NCBI GenBank assembly: GCA_027422505.1 | Contig: JAPQWV010000028.1 | Span: forward strand, 6,600,001-6,664,000 | DNA: 64,000 nt | Direction: 5' to 3' | Origin: Craterostigma plantagineum | Lineage: Eukaryota; Streptophyta; Magnoliopsida; Lamiales; Linderniaceae | In this document: one piece after another, positions 1 to 11,200 of the stretch | How the letters are laid out: each line of letters opens with the position of its first letter | Position numbering within the stretch: position 1 is the stretch's first letter | Notes under the pieces: model-generated | What the model saw: only the letters and a program-made list of their open reading frames with translations | Databases searched by the model: none | What the model was told of the DNA's origin: nothing | Translations under genes and position numbers: made by a program

Positions 1-1359
1 GGCTTTAGGTGTTTAAAACCCCCAAATATGTATTGCCCGTCCAATTTCGAGTCGATTGAGTCCAGTTTATTGCATTTTGGTTAAGATAGGTCTAAGGCAA
101 AAATCACAGCGTCGTTTTGTACGATTTCGCACAGTGTTCTTCACCGGGAAAATTTTCTGGAAAAATACCTTGACGATAGATTTTCGCTGCTACAGTGAGT
201 AAGGTTCCGCGAAAATTTTATCCGAGAAATTTCTTGTGTTAAAATTTTCGCTGCTACAGTGTGTAAAGTCCCGCGAAAGTTTTCATCCGAGAAGTTTCTT
301 ACGATTAAAACTTTTGCTGCTACAGTGAGTCAAGCCCCGCGAAACTTTCATACACCTCACGTCATATTACATTTTTTCGCATCTTCATTATTTCGCAAAC
401 TTAAATTTTCTCGGACCCATGCCAATCAATTCTTTCGCAGCTACAGTGGTTCAATAATTTCTCAATCCTTACATGCAACATCTTTTCGCGGATCACGAAA
501 CTTTCTCAATCTGAAAAATTTTATCCGAGAAATTCCTTCTCACTTGTCAAAACTAAGAAGTTTCAACCCGAGAAATTTTATCACTTGGGCAGATATTTCT
601 TCAACCCGCGAAACTTACATTTCACTTGAGAAAAATTCAAAACTTGCGAAAGTTTGCTAACTTGAAAAATTTCTCTCTTGGGAAAATTTAATAACTTTTG
701 AGAAAATATGTTAACCGAGAAAATTTTTGGATAACTTACAATTTGATAATTGAATGCGAAAATTAACACTATATGCGAAACTTTACTCTGAATGCGAAAT
801 CTCTTTAACATGCGAAAATTTTCCTTATATGCGAAAATTCATGGATAGACTGAATGCGAAACTTCTTTAACGTGCGGAAATTAACACTACATGCGAAAAT
901 TTTACTCTATCTGCGAAAATTTCTCTCGACTTGTCTATGTGTGATAATTAGCGAAATTTCCGTACATACGAAAATTCTTGGATATCATGAATGCGAAAAT
1001 TTTTGATAACTTATGAAATTCCATATTTTGCGAAAAATTTTCCACTTGTGAAATTCTACACCAAATGCGAATTTTTTTTTTTCACATCACACGAATACTT
1101 TCAATCCAAAATTTTCTAAGTGTTGAAAAACAAAATTTCCTTTAACTTACTAAAAATGGTCGAAACTCGCCGTCACATGACCATCATTCAATCTTAACAA
1201 CTTTATTTCAATAGGACTCTAAGTTAGCTTTAATTTTAATTTTTATTTTTTTGGGCACTTTTATGTCTCCTTTTATTGTTTTACCCACGACTCACTTATA
1301 TCCATGTTCTCGCAATTTTATCCGTACTAATCATGTTATAATTACTGTCAAGCACAGAT
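1..1359 (+). repeat. GCGAAA-rich spacer of a Sirevirus-type retrotransposon
   Basis: AT-rich DNA with dozens of irregularly spaced copies of short words such as GCGAAA, TGCGAAAATT and CCGCGAAA. No credible reading frame is present; the frames at 259-660 and 581-811 are low-complexity by-products of the repeat. It lies directly upstream of a third-ORF pseudogene. In the better preserved element at 53409-63685 the same kind of DNA lies between pol and the third ORF, so I read this as the pol-to-third-ORF spacer of an element whose pol is off the left edge. Placement is by analogy; the composition is seen directly. Confidence 0.6.
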
Positions 1360-2387
1360 ATGACCAACAAAAATCAAGATACAATTGAAGCACTTGAGGC
1401 GGCAGCACTCCAAAGGGACATCGCTCGCATCGAGCTCAATACGCTAACCTATGTCCCACCGATCGAGCAGGTCTTCCCAACAAGTCAATGGGCTGCCCTG
1501 ATACCAAACAACCACATGGTGGACTTAGACAACTTTCGGTGCGATGCCCCCATTACCATAGAGATCCTCAAAGGACATCCCCTCCGACACGCCCTCTCTC
1601 AAGGCGAACCCGAAGCTCAAGTCTATCTCCAACAGTTCTGGCACACCTTGCAGATAGCTGAACCACACCACCTTGCTAAAACAATGTCCGCCAAAATCGA
1701 TCAAGAAACAGTGGTCCTCACTCGCAAGATTGTCCAAGAAGTGCTTCAACTCCCTGTCTACTCACCATACGACCCACTACCAACTCATGAACAACTCATC
1801 GAGGACATCGACAGATTGGGCTATCAACCTGAAAGCAAGAAGAAGAAAGGCCCACTCGTTCTCAGTGAAGTCACTACACGCAACCTTCCTCAACCCTGGC
1901 GAACACTATATCTCCTACTGAACAAGTGCATGTCGGGGAAGCATGCCGGCCAGGACCGTGGAAACCACCAAATCCTCACCATCCTAACCGGCATCGCCCA
2001 CAACCGCAAGTATAACTACGCCGACGTCATATGGATGGATCTCGTCTCCATGATTTAACGTCGCGATCGGGAAATCGCCAAGGGAGTCATGAACCGCTTC
2101 GTACCCTACATGCGGTGGCTCCCAGCCCTCATCAAACACTTCCGCCTGTTCTCCACCGACATCCACACACGCCCGGCAACCGAACACTTCATAATCCCCA
2201 CTGTCGAGAAGTTCGCTAAGAAAAACACTCCGGCGAAAGATCGACACGCAATGATAATCCCGGACGATGTTCTCGCCTATGTAGACCCGACCAATCCGCA
2301 CGTCCGAGAATATCGTGCCTCAACCGCCTCATTTCGCGAAAGCTCCCGATCCATTGTCCCTACGGAGCAGATCAACCCCACTGCTCC
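1360..2387 (+). pseudogene. Sirevirus-type third ORF (env-like position), N-terminal part
   Basis: A single frame opens at the ATG at 1360 and runs to the TRIM insertion at 2388 with one in-frame TAA at 2056-2058, which could be a CAA-to-TAA change. Around residues 93-97 is the block VYLQQFW, followed by a predicted helical segment ending LPQPWRTLYLL and KYNYADVIW. Similar blocks occur in large proteins encoded next to Ty1/copia pol in other plant genomes (recollection, not a search). The position just before the 3' LTR matches the env-like ORF of Sireviruses, but no signal peptide or membrane segment is seen, so an envelope role is not supported. The minus-strand homologue at 8244-11920 shares this block. 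Function unknown. Confidence 0.72.
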
Positions 2388-2627
2388 TGTGATATCCCAC
2401 ACCGATTGGAGGGGGCAACGAAGCATGCCTTTATAAGGGTGTGGACACCCCTCCCATTGACGCGTTTTAAAACCGTGCGGGTGGGTGGGAGTTCGTAGGA
2501 ACTCCGTAGTTAAGCGTGCTGGAGGGAGAGTAGTACCAGGATGGGTGACCACCTGGGAAGTCCTCAACCAGGCAGCTTAACGCCCAAAGCTGACAATATC
2601 AATGCGAGTGAGGTCTGGGCTGTTACA
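2388..2627 (+). mobile_element. Cassandra-type TRIM solo LTR carrying a 5S rRNA segment
   Basis: This 240-bp unit begins TGTGATATCCCAC and ends GGGCTGTTACA, the TG...CA ends of an LTR. It contains a TATA-like TTTATAAGGG near 2431 and a 5S-derived segment from about 2490 to 2566. Size, ends and 5S content fit Cassandra, the plant TRIM family whose LTRs carry 5S rRNA sequence. GCTCC precedes it (2383-2387); the matching GCTCC is at 3631-3635, beyond a second TRIM, with a shortened GCC remaining at 2628-2630. It interrupts the third ORF of the host Sirevirus-type element. No second plus-strand LTR is present, so it is a solo LTR. Confidence 0.85.
2490..2566 (+). rRNA. 5S rRNA-derived segment inside the Cassandra LTR (not a rRNA gene)
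   Basis: The segment matches the central and 3' parts of plant 5S rRNA. The internal promoter parts are recognisable: box A as GTTAAGCGTGCT at about 2509-2520, an intermediate GGGAGAGTAGTA, and box C as AGGATGGGTGACC at about 2538-2550. The 5' third of 5S is missing or diverged. It belongs to the TRIM and is not part of a 5S array. Whether RNA polymerase III uses it cannot be judged from sequence. Confidence 0.75.
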
Positions 2628-2630
2628 GCC

Positions 2631-3630
2631 TGTAACGACCCGTCCCATACCAGGTGTCACTGTAGCATCCGTCCCTACCGGGACCTGTGGGGTTGGGCCC
2701 ACCACACTCCGACTGATTGTCTGGCCCCACTGTACCACCATTTAACCTTTCAGCGTGCTTCGTCCTCGCTCACACGCACCCTGGGCAAACTTCCCAGGGG
2801 GTCACCCATCCTAAGATTGCTTCAAGTCAAGCACGCTTAACTTCGAAGTTCTTTCGGATGGACTCCCGAAAAGGTAGGTCGACCTTGGTGATATGAGTAG
2901 TACTATCAATTCTATTATACGATTCTTAGCCTGACACGCCCATACATTGTCAGTCTCAGGATCCCCTCTCATTCGGGTGTCGGATCGGTTCGTTCATGTA
3001 CCCCTTCGCCTAGAAGCCTGCCAGGAGCCGCTCCTTGTCCGTGCACCCTGGCACCGGCGATCACTCCCCGCCCTCTTCGGCCCCGGGCGTCACATGCCCA
3101 CCAGCTTCCGCCTGGTTCGTCCCCGAACCAGCACCGTACTGCGAGAGGTTGTGCTCTGATACCACCTGTAACGACCCGTCCCATACCAGGTGTCACTGTA
3201 GCATCCGTCCCTACCGGGACCTGTGGGGTTGGGCCCACCACACTCCGACTGATAGTCTGGCCCCACTGTACCACTATTTAACCTTTCAGTGTGCTTCGTC
3301 CTTGCTCACACGCACCCTGGGCAAACTTCCCAGGGGGTCACCCATCCTAAGATTGCTTCAAGTCAAGCACGCTTAACTTCGAAGTTCTTTCGGATGGACT
3401 ACCGAAATGGTAGGTCGACCTTGGTGATATGAGTAGTACTATCAATTCTATTATACGATTCTTAGCCTGACACGCCCATACATTGTCAGTCTCAGGATCC
3501 CCTCTCATTCGGGTGTCGGATCGGTTCGTTCATGTACCCCTTCGCCTAGAAGCCTGCCAGGAGCCGCTCCTTGTCCGTGCACCCTGGCACCGGCGATCAC
3601 TCCCCGCCCTCTTCGGCCCCGGGCGTCACA
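2631..3630 (-). mobile_element. Second 5S-carrying TRIM, complete with two LTRs, minus strand
   Basis: Two direct repeats of exactly 464 bp, 2631-3094 and 3167-3630, flank a 72-bp interior. I count about six differences between the repeats, so the insertion is fairly recent. The ends are TG...CA. On the minus strand the 5' LTR is 3167-3630, followed by an initiator-methionine tRNA binding site at 3153-3164. The interior codes for nothing, as is usual for TRIMs. Each LTR carries a 5S-like segment on the minus strand (about 2790-2865 and 3326-3401) with box A and box C words, but a diverged middle part. The LTR is about twice the length of the neighbouring Cassandra LTR and little else in it is alike, so this is a different 5S-bearing TRIM lineage. 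Open frames through it are incidental. Confidence 0.85.
3153..3164 (-). promoter_or_regulatory. Primer binding site of the 5S TRIM (initiator Met tRNA)
   Basis: The minus strand reads TGGTATCAGAGC two bases after the end of the 5' LTR (3167-3630). This is complementary to the 3' end of plant initiator methionine tRNA and fixes the element as minus-oriented. Confidence 0.9.
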
Positions 3631-6108
3631 GCTCCTAACCCCGTGACTAGCCAAAACCCCACCTCCACTTCTAAAAAGTCATCGAGTCGCGCCGCATCCT
3701 CTTCCACCCGCGAACCGAAAAACGGTCGCGTGAGGATGACGTAAGCCGCCCCACGGAGCATCGATCGAAACAAAAACACGATCGACCTCCTCAGTCACAT
3801 ACAAGCCGAGCCCAACCCGTAGGTACAGGAGGTGATGTGTTCACCTCCCGAGTAGAAGACGTGGCATTTGGCTCAACCACGCAAACGACCCCACCAATCC
3901 ACTTATCTTCCTCTCTACAGGAAGATATTTCATTCCACGAGGAGCCACGTATGCCATCGACATCCCACTTGGAGATAGTCGATGTTGAAACAAGCAGTCC
4001 TTCGCCTCAGACTGCATCCTCTTCAATCACTTCGAGTCTAGTGCCCTCACTCCCCATAATTTCATACGTTTCTAGGACACATACACCTTTTACCGCACTA
4101 CAGAGTCTTCATGATTCTGTCAGAACGCTCGATGATGTCTCTGTGACTGAGAGCGGAAGACCTAGCACGGCCAACATAACAACAACCGTGAGCCTAGGCC
4201 ATCATTCGTTTGAGTCTGTCTCATCGATGATGCCAACGGGAAGTCTTAGTGACCCCGTCTTTTCCCGTCCTGTGCAAACGGGCGGCCGATCGGCCATCTT
4301 CTCCGATTCGGTGACAGTTGGATTTCTTCGTGATTCCAACTTGTTAAACTTACCCCAGTTCGTCACCGAGACCGCGCTAGAGACTCGTCTTCAAGAGTTT
4401 GCAAAGACTCTTGAGACGTCCATCCTCGACAAAGTCTATGCGCATCTCGATGCGTCCACCATCGACAAAGGCAAAGGTGTGGCCCCGGAGACGCCACCAC
4501 CAACGCAAAATGTGGACGCAGAAGCTCTTCTCTCCTCCATTTCCGCAAAGGAGCTCTTCTACATCCTACGAGCAAGATTCGAGTCAATGGCGGAACTCGA
4601 CGAGGAAGAACAGCAAATGAATAAAATAATGACTCAACCCATGACTTGCCGCACTCAAGGCGAGTCTAGCGGGATCAGGCGCGACGATCAAGACGATGAT
4701 CAAGATCGCCGCGAGGGGGAGAATAGGCAGCAAGCCTCACAAACTCAAGGACCCGTACAATCGACGCCGCCTTCCTCCTCTGCACCTGAAACGACACCCG
4801 CAACAGAAACCTCACACCCCACTAGCCAAAAAGCCCACCCTATTAACCCCGAGTCACTAGCCAAATCACCCTCACCACCACCTACTACCGTCTCCAAACC
4901 TCTAACTGTCACATCGACGTTAGAGGCCACCACCACATCTCCACCACCCGACACCCAAATCATCCTCGCCAAAACCATCACCACAACCGAGCCACCAGAA
5001 TCTCCACCACAACCATCCCCACGATCCACAAACTCCTTCGACGCAACACCCTCGCCACGACACAGCCATACCCCTCTCAATACCGATTCCAACGTGGCTT
5101 CCGAGGACGTCTACTGCACACAGAACGAGATCGAGGCCTACATCTTTAACGATGAATGGCTGTACACACCCGCCGATGCAGTAACAGCCAGGAAGTTGGT
5201 GGAAAATGCTCGACGTCTGCTAAAGGAAGCTTCACTCATGCTGATCAATACTGCAGACAACGAGAACGGGGAGGAGTACGACGCTGAACCTGCCGAGCTC
5301 GAGAACATCCTAGAATTTCAAGCACAGCAAGCTGAGGCTCCTGCTGCTCAACCGGATGTGCCCACGGCGGATATACCTGAGGCACCGTGGGAAAACAAAA
5401 AGATCACTGCGCCTTTCCAAGAAGAGATCAGGAAGAGGATCTGGCGGCGCAAGGAGCAAATCATCATGGCCTTCGATGAATACGAGCTGATGAACATCCA
5501 AAATTGGAGCGAGGAAAAGAAGAAGCTCTATCGATGGAGCCTTCTTTGCCACAAGTGCACAAAGAGGACGCTGTCCAATGAGGAAAACATCGCTCTGGAA
5601 TTGAATCAGGCTGGAATCCATGAAGCAGTTCAGACTCGTCCTCAGAAGTTCTGGACATCTCGTACGGGCCGAACCGGTCACCATGGGCTACGTAGCTCTC
5701 AAGCGCCACATGCTCCGACAGGTCAGATTCTTCGCCACCCACGATCTGCAGATGGCGGTGGAGCACAACCTGAAGAAGGTGAACCTGACTCGCCCATCTT
5801 TCAAAAACGCGGACGACTACCGAGAAGGCGATGTGATCGACGGAGATGATCCGGCGGTCGCCTACTCGAACTACAAGGGAAAGATGAGGCTACTGCGCTG
5901 CTCCGAAGTGGCAAAGTTCTCGGATGGGACGCTCACTATCATGCTAGACAAACTCATGAGGATTTGCCGCATCCTTTCGGAAGAAGACCCACACTGCCGA
6001 TCCAAGTTCGCGAAGTTCATTGACGCCATAGCTGATCGAATGGTCCTTCGAAGGAATCTCCGCGCCTTCGAGTTCAAGCTAGGACTTCGCGAAACACACA
6101 CTCGCTAA
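3631..6108 (+). pseudogene. Sirevirus-type third ORF, middle and C-terminal parts
   Basis: This continues the frame broken at 2387. Stops near 3742 and 3821 and a frame change before 3837 precede a long open stretch (3837-5849). That stretch is rich in Ser, Thr and Pro, like a disordered linker, with an acidic DDQDDDQDRR patch near residue 285. A second frame change near 5640-5700 leads into the C-terminal domain ending at 6108. That domain has LRQVRFFATHDLQMAVEHNL, then KFSDGTL, then a Leu/Arg-rich tail. The same blocks occur at 8244-9041 and 53803-54175, so the domain is conserved between divergent copies. With the TRIMs removed, the coding region would be about 3.5 kb. No transmembrane segment is seen and the function is unknown. 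Confidence 0.72.
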
Positions 6109-6154
6109 TCCACCATCACAACGCCCAAGTTCCAAGACTCCCAACAATTGACAC

Positions 6155-6166
6155 AAAGGGAGAGAT
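6155..6166 (+). promoter_or_regulatory. Polypurine tract before the plus-strand 3' LTR
   Basis: AAAGGGAGAGAT lies directly before the LTR starting TGTTAGG at 6167. In LTR retrotransposons such a tract primes plus-strand DNA synthesis. It is 47 bp past the third-ORF stop codon. Confidence 0.8.
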
Positions 6167-6464
6167 TGTTAGGATATTTATAGATTGTGTCAATAGTTTA
6201 AGTCTTGGGTTTAATATTGTAATTATCCTTGTAGCTTGGGCTTTGGACTAGAATGTAATTATTAAACTTTCAGTGTTTGGGCCTTAATATACCTAGGGTT
6301 AATGTGGTATATAAGGTTTTTCACACACTAATTTTAAAGTAATCAAAGATCAAAAGGCTTATCCTATTTTTCACATAATACACACACTTGAAGGTGAGAA
6401 CCTCTCCCTTTTTCATTCCATCAAAGCCTCTTTGATTCCTTGTTTGGTGCAATCGGGACCAACA
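6167..6464 (+). mobile_element. 3' LTR of the plus-strand Sirevirus-type element
   Basis: A 298-bp unit starts TGTTAGGATATTTATAG and ends CGGGACCAACA, with TG...CA ends. A TATATAA box at 6308-6314 is a likely promoter for the LTR. It follows the polypurine tract and is followed by unrelated gag sequence at 6465. The 5' LTR and left target copy are outside the window, so no duplication can be checked. The sequence differs from the LTRs at 7897-8248, 53409-53756 and 63340-63685, so it is another subfamily. Confidence 0.8.
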
Positions 6465-7896
6465 GCTAGTGTACTAGATACCATTTCTAGTCTTGAATCG
6501 AAATTAGCGAGCTTGGAACTAACGCTTGTGAACTAACAGACTCCAAATTAAGCTAGAGAAAGCTCATGTTATAAGTCATGAAAAGACTATAAGTGAGTTA
6601 GAGAGTAGACTGGATAATAACTACAAATGCTTAATTGAGAGTTTAAAGGAACGAGGTATCTTACATGTCATCTGGAAATCGCAAATGAGAAGATTACTGA
6701 TCTGAAAAAGCAAATTTCACAGTTTGAAACTAAGGTCAGCACTCTAACTTTTGAGAATCAATCCTTAGATGACAGAGCTAAGGATAGCTCAGGAAAATAT
6801 GAAATTTTATATAATGAACAGATTATGATTATACTCTAAAATTAAGAAATTGGAGGATCTTCTAACCAAGAGAGGTCAGACGGATCAAACTATTTTCCTG
6901 AACCAACCTGCCGATACAGAATTCTACAATCCTCTGGCATATCCCCAAAACCCAAAGAAAGTCAATTGTCTAGAATTCTACGATATTAGGTATATGGGAC
7001 TTGGTCTCACTAAGCTAATGTCCTTTGTGAATCATGAAGAAATCATGAGACCAGAAGAAGGAAAACGAAAAAGGGCATTATGCGAAATTCCGTATGATTA
7101 CACGGACTTGAACAAAAGCTATGAGACTAGAGATTGTCGTGCAATGACTGAGTTTGAGTCCGACATCCCTCGTCCTCCCGAAGGAGAAATCTTAGGGCAA
7201 CGAATCTGCTACATCAGAGTATCCAGATTCGTCCTGGTATATGCCTGAGTGTATAAAGAAAACAACAGAACTTCACTCAGCTTTAGAGAGCGAAAGAAAA
7301 ACTTTTGCAAGTGAAAAACAAACATTCTTCAAAGAAATCGCTCATCCAAAGAACAATCTTGCCTGTTAAAAGAAAGGGCCAAGCGAACCAAAATTCTTCT
7401 AAGGACCAAACGTCCAAAAGGGAAAATACTTTACATTATAATAAACCTACTTCTTGTTGGGCAATTCCGAAGGTTGCTACTAAAATTGCAGAATTGAACG
7501 CAACCTCGGAATCGGAGAGAGTATGTTTCCAAGCTAAAAAGAAAGAACTTTTAGAGGAGATTTGAAATCTCAAAAATTCCCCGACCTTACCTGTTATAAC
7601 TGAGCTTTCTATAGGAATATCTTCCTCTAAACAGGATAAGGGAATTCAAAAGGACGCCGTTCTTCCTAAAATTAAAACAAAGAAAACTTTAACTAATAAT
7701 TCTAAGTCATCGGTGAGTAAAAATTTAAATACTAGTATTAACTCTAGGTCACATATGACTGAAACTGAAACTTTAAGTAAAAGCAAAGCACTTAAAATTG
7801 TTAAGGAACAAATAAAGATTAGGAAGGAAAAAAGGAAAATCGACATTATATTCTAAAATTAAGGTCGAAAATATTCAACATTTTCCTTCTCATATT
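6465..7896 (+). pseudogene. Sirevirus-type gag C-terminal coiled-coil fragment
   Basis: Several short frames in succession encode a Leu/Glu/Lys-rich heptad-like region (about 6465-6840), then the block YDIRYMGLGL near residue 45 of the 132-residue frame at 6850-7248, then Lys-rich frames to about 7860. The block recurs on the minus strand at 60342-60584, inside the gag region of the element at 53409-63685, which identifies this as the equivalent part of another copy. There are many stops and frame shifts. The left end is cut by the LTR ending at 6464 and the right end by the LTR starting at 7897. No CCHC knuckle or protease remains. Confidence 0.7.
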
Positions 7897-8248
7897 TGTT
7901 AGGTCCCTAATTATCAACTGCTATGATCCTAGGCAGGAATTCTAAGGTAATCGACTTGAATTGATAAGATTGAGTTTCGATCGAAAACCTTCTATTGAAG
8001 AACACGAGAGAGAACTTTGTAGTGTGAGAAAGTGTTTGATGTTTCTCTCTCTAGAATTCAATTCACAAGCCCTTCGGATCAAATTCTTAAACTTTATCTA
8101 TTAAGCTCAATGATTACAATGCTATTTATACCAAACATACTTGGTATAAATATCAAGCTAATTCTAAACTATGGACTAATACAATAGAAGCCCCAAACTA
8201 CGAAGACAGCTAATAAAATCAAAGCACAATTACATCTGATATTCTACA
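7897..8248 (-). mobile_element. 3' LTR of a minus-strand Sirevirus-type element
   Basis: This 352-bp unit has TG...CA ends. On the minus strand it starts TGTAGAATATCAG and ends GGGACCTAACA. A TATAAATAG box (minus strand, 8122-8130) is present. A polypurine tract (AAAGGGGGAGAA, minus strand, about 8249-8260) precedes it, which fixes it as the 3' LTR of the element whose third ORF is at 8244-11920. It closely resembles the LTRs at 53409-53756 and 63340-63685. It inserts into the plus-strand gag fragment. The other end of this element has been lost. Confidence 0.88.
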
Positions 8249-11200
8249 TTCTCCCCCTTTGTGCTTGATTTCTCTTCCGCGCTGTCTGTCCTTGTCGGGC
8301 GTAGAATGACTTGCGCAAGCACAGTGCATGCTCGTAGTTCCTTATAGTGTCCCTCAGCTCTAATCGCTCCTCAATAGCTTCAAGTAGTTCCTTTAGAAGC
8401 GGTTGTTCTCTCACAAACCTGTGAAGATGCAGCATAGTATCTTTATTGATCTCTTCCAATCTCTTCTTTATATTCTTCCTGATGACTTTGAGCGTCCCAT
8501 CACAGAATTTATTGACTTCAGTCTTCAGCATCAACCAATTCTTATTAGCAATTGGATTGTGGTAGGTGATTGCTAAGAATGAGCTTATGTGCACGTGATT
8601 GTTGTGAAGCCCTTTGACCTGAGGTCCTTTATTATGCGGAGCAGTCATGTTGACCTTCTTCATGTTGCTCTCCAAAGCCATCTGAAGGTCGTGTGCGGCA
8701 AAGAACTTGACTTGGCGCACCATGAACCTATAGAGTCCCTCGAGCCCTTCCTTCTTGATAAAGCCTTGAGGGTCATTGTACTTCTCTACATACATCTGGT
8801 AGAGATGATAGACCTCTTCGACAGGAAGGTATGGTAGATCGCTCTCACTAAGCTCTTCTCGAGTTCTGTCTATCCGCTCTATCTGGTAGATTGGAGTTGG
8901 AATGCCGCCTTTTGCATGGTAGACTCCTAACAGCTGACATATCGGAGATAAGTTCTTGAAGTGGCTCTTCAACTGATTTTTAGGAATCCCCAGCCTTCGA
9001 TCAGGTCCAAGTTGGGTCAGCATGTATAGATAATTCATCATTTTCTACTGCTCCCAGTGAGAGATGCCTATGAGCTTGAACTCTTTCAACTTCTTTATTT
9101 TGTCCGATGACCTCCATATCTGCTCATGAACTTCTTCTAGGTAAGGGAATTCCACCCTTATGTTTTCCCATGGCGTGTCGATTCGAACGGTCCCTGGAGT
9201 TAGAGTTGGAGGGGCATCCGCTAGTTGAGCCGTCAGCTCTGGAAGCCTTTGGGGATCCATATCGTTATTCGCATTCCTGAAGTTCTGCGTCTTCTATTAG
9301 GACTAGGTCTATCGAAGTTTGTTGTAGGAAATATCGAACGTCCTTGAGTCTTTGTCTTTGAATCATATCGGGCATACTGTGGGTCATCCACTGTCCGTCG
9401 AAATTGTACTTGTCGAGGACTTCGTGTGGGTCGACTCCACGTCTTGATGTATCTGACTGGTCTGGAGCAGTTGAGCTTGACGGTGCTTGAGTTTCAGCCA
9501 GGGCTAAAAGCATATCGAAACTTGCTTCTTCTTCCTGAAGCAAGGGGCTTGTGAAAGTTATATGTGGTGGTGTAGGCGGAGGCATTTGTAGGGTGGAAGG
9601 TTCGTATGGTTCAAGAGTCTGGGTGAGGTGCGGATACGTGGTGGTGGTTTTATGGGTGGTTTGGGTTTGTGAACGTGTTGTGGGTCGAGATGTATCAGCT
9701 GCTCCTGTTCTGGTCTACGCTGCGCCCGAGCTTTGTCCTTGACCGCTCGTAGAAGTCCTAAGTCCCTTCTCCCCCTCATGACGGTCCTGATCGTCAGGGT
9801 CGTCATGTCGGCATTTTGAGCGGGAGCTTTGACCTCGACACGAGTCAGTAGGTGGATCAGGACGATCAGCCAGACGTCTGAAGAGGTCTTCTTCCTCTGG
9901 CTTCTAGTTGGGTAGCTCAAAAAGTTGGGCGACTAGGATGGAGTGGAGTTCGCTGATGGGTACAGTGGCTGGGTTGATAAGATTAGGTAATACAATAGGT
10001 GTGGTGGTCAGTATGGGTTGAGTGGGTGTGAGGTTAAGTCGTGACGAAGGGGCCTCGGAGACGAGTGCTTTCCCTCTGTCTTGGCGGGACGTCTCGATGG
10101 CCATGTGCACTCTCTCCATCAACTTGTCTTCGAACGATTTGAGAGCTTCGGAGAGAGCAGCCTTGAGTCGTTCTTCGGTCACGAATAGCGAGAACACCTT
10201 CGTTGATGATGGACCAGGATGACTGATGTCGCCTGTTAGCAACCCATGAGTGAACACCGTCTCAATGGGTTGGCTGGTCGTCGCTTCAGGTTGCGACGTT
10301 TTGAGACTTCCATCCAATCATTGATTTGTATCTAAAAGATTCGCGTCTATGGATGTTGTGACAGATTCTGTGAGAATCTATGTATCAGACACTTGGGTGT
10401 CGAGGCCGGTAGTGGTCTGAATCTGGATCTCAACCTCGGTTGATGCAATCAGTTCGTGTTGCGGCTCAAGATTGAGCGAAGGAAGGTCCGCAGCACTTGT
10501 AGTAGTTATTGGCGTCGTGTCTGGCGTAGTAGCGACAGCAAATAAGACAGGCCCAGTGAATGGGATTTGTAGTCGTGGAACCTGTCTGACCAATTGAACC
10601 TCATCGTCTGAATCCGTGGCTTCGGACGAGGTAGCCGTGTGAGGAGTTGGATCACGTCCAGCTTCCTCATTGGCTTGTACTATCGGTTGAGGCTCTTCAG
10701 GTGTGACCGTTGTGATCAAAGCCTCTGTCTCAGGCTTGGTAGCGTGTTGAAGTGGGATGTGCCCCATTTCTACTTCGGGTTGTGCTTCATTGACAGGAAC
10801 CTCCTCAAGTGGCTCCTGAAGCACTTCTACATGGATGGGCACTTCAACTCCTAGTTCATCAACTGGAGCCTCGTCTTCTAACTCTTGAGTCACTTCGTCA
10901 ATCAGCATGACGTCAAGGTCCTGAGTAGAAGTCTCCACTTCAATCTCCTGGGCCACTTCATCATTCAGCTTGGCCTCAGGGCTTTGTTGTTGTTGTTAGG
11001 GAGGGCTCACATTGAAGTCTGTTGGGGACCCTCGAATCATCTCTTCAGTAAGATAATTTTCTCGACAGTATAATCGGTACACGTCTCCCTTGGGGACGGC
11101 GAGACGGAGCAGCTCAAATGATATCGGCATCGATGGCGGATCCAGGTCCGTGAGCTTGGGGTTATGGAAGAATTTGAGTCGGGGTGGTTGATAGTTTCCT

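Noticed and set aside
1..1340. Frames at 259-660 and 581-811 as small genes
   Set aside because: They consist of translated GCGAAA-type words, have low complexity and no domain, and lie on both strands of a repeat.
2490..3401. 5S rRNA genes or a 5S cluster
   Set aside because: The 5' part of 5S is missing or changed, the segments sit within LTRs with primer sites and duplications, and they point both ways.
3837..6108. A true viral envelope gene
   Set aside because: The position fits the env-like ORF of Sireviruses, but no signal peptide, membrane anchor or fusion-like segment can be seen in any of the three copies.
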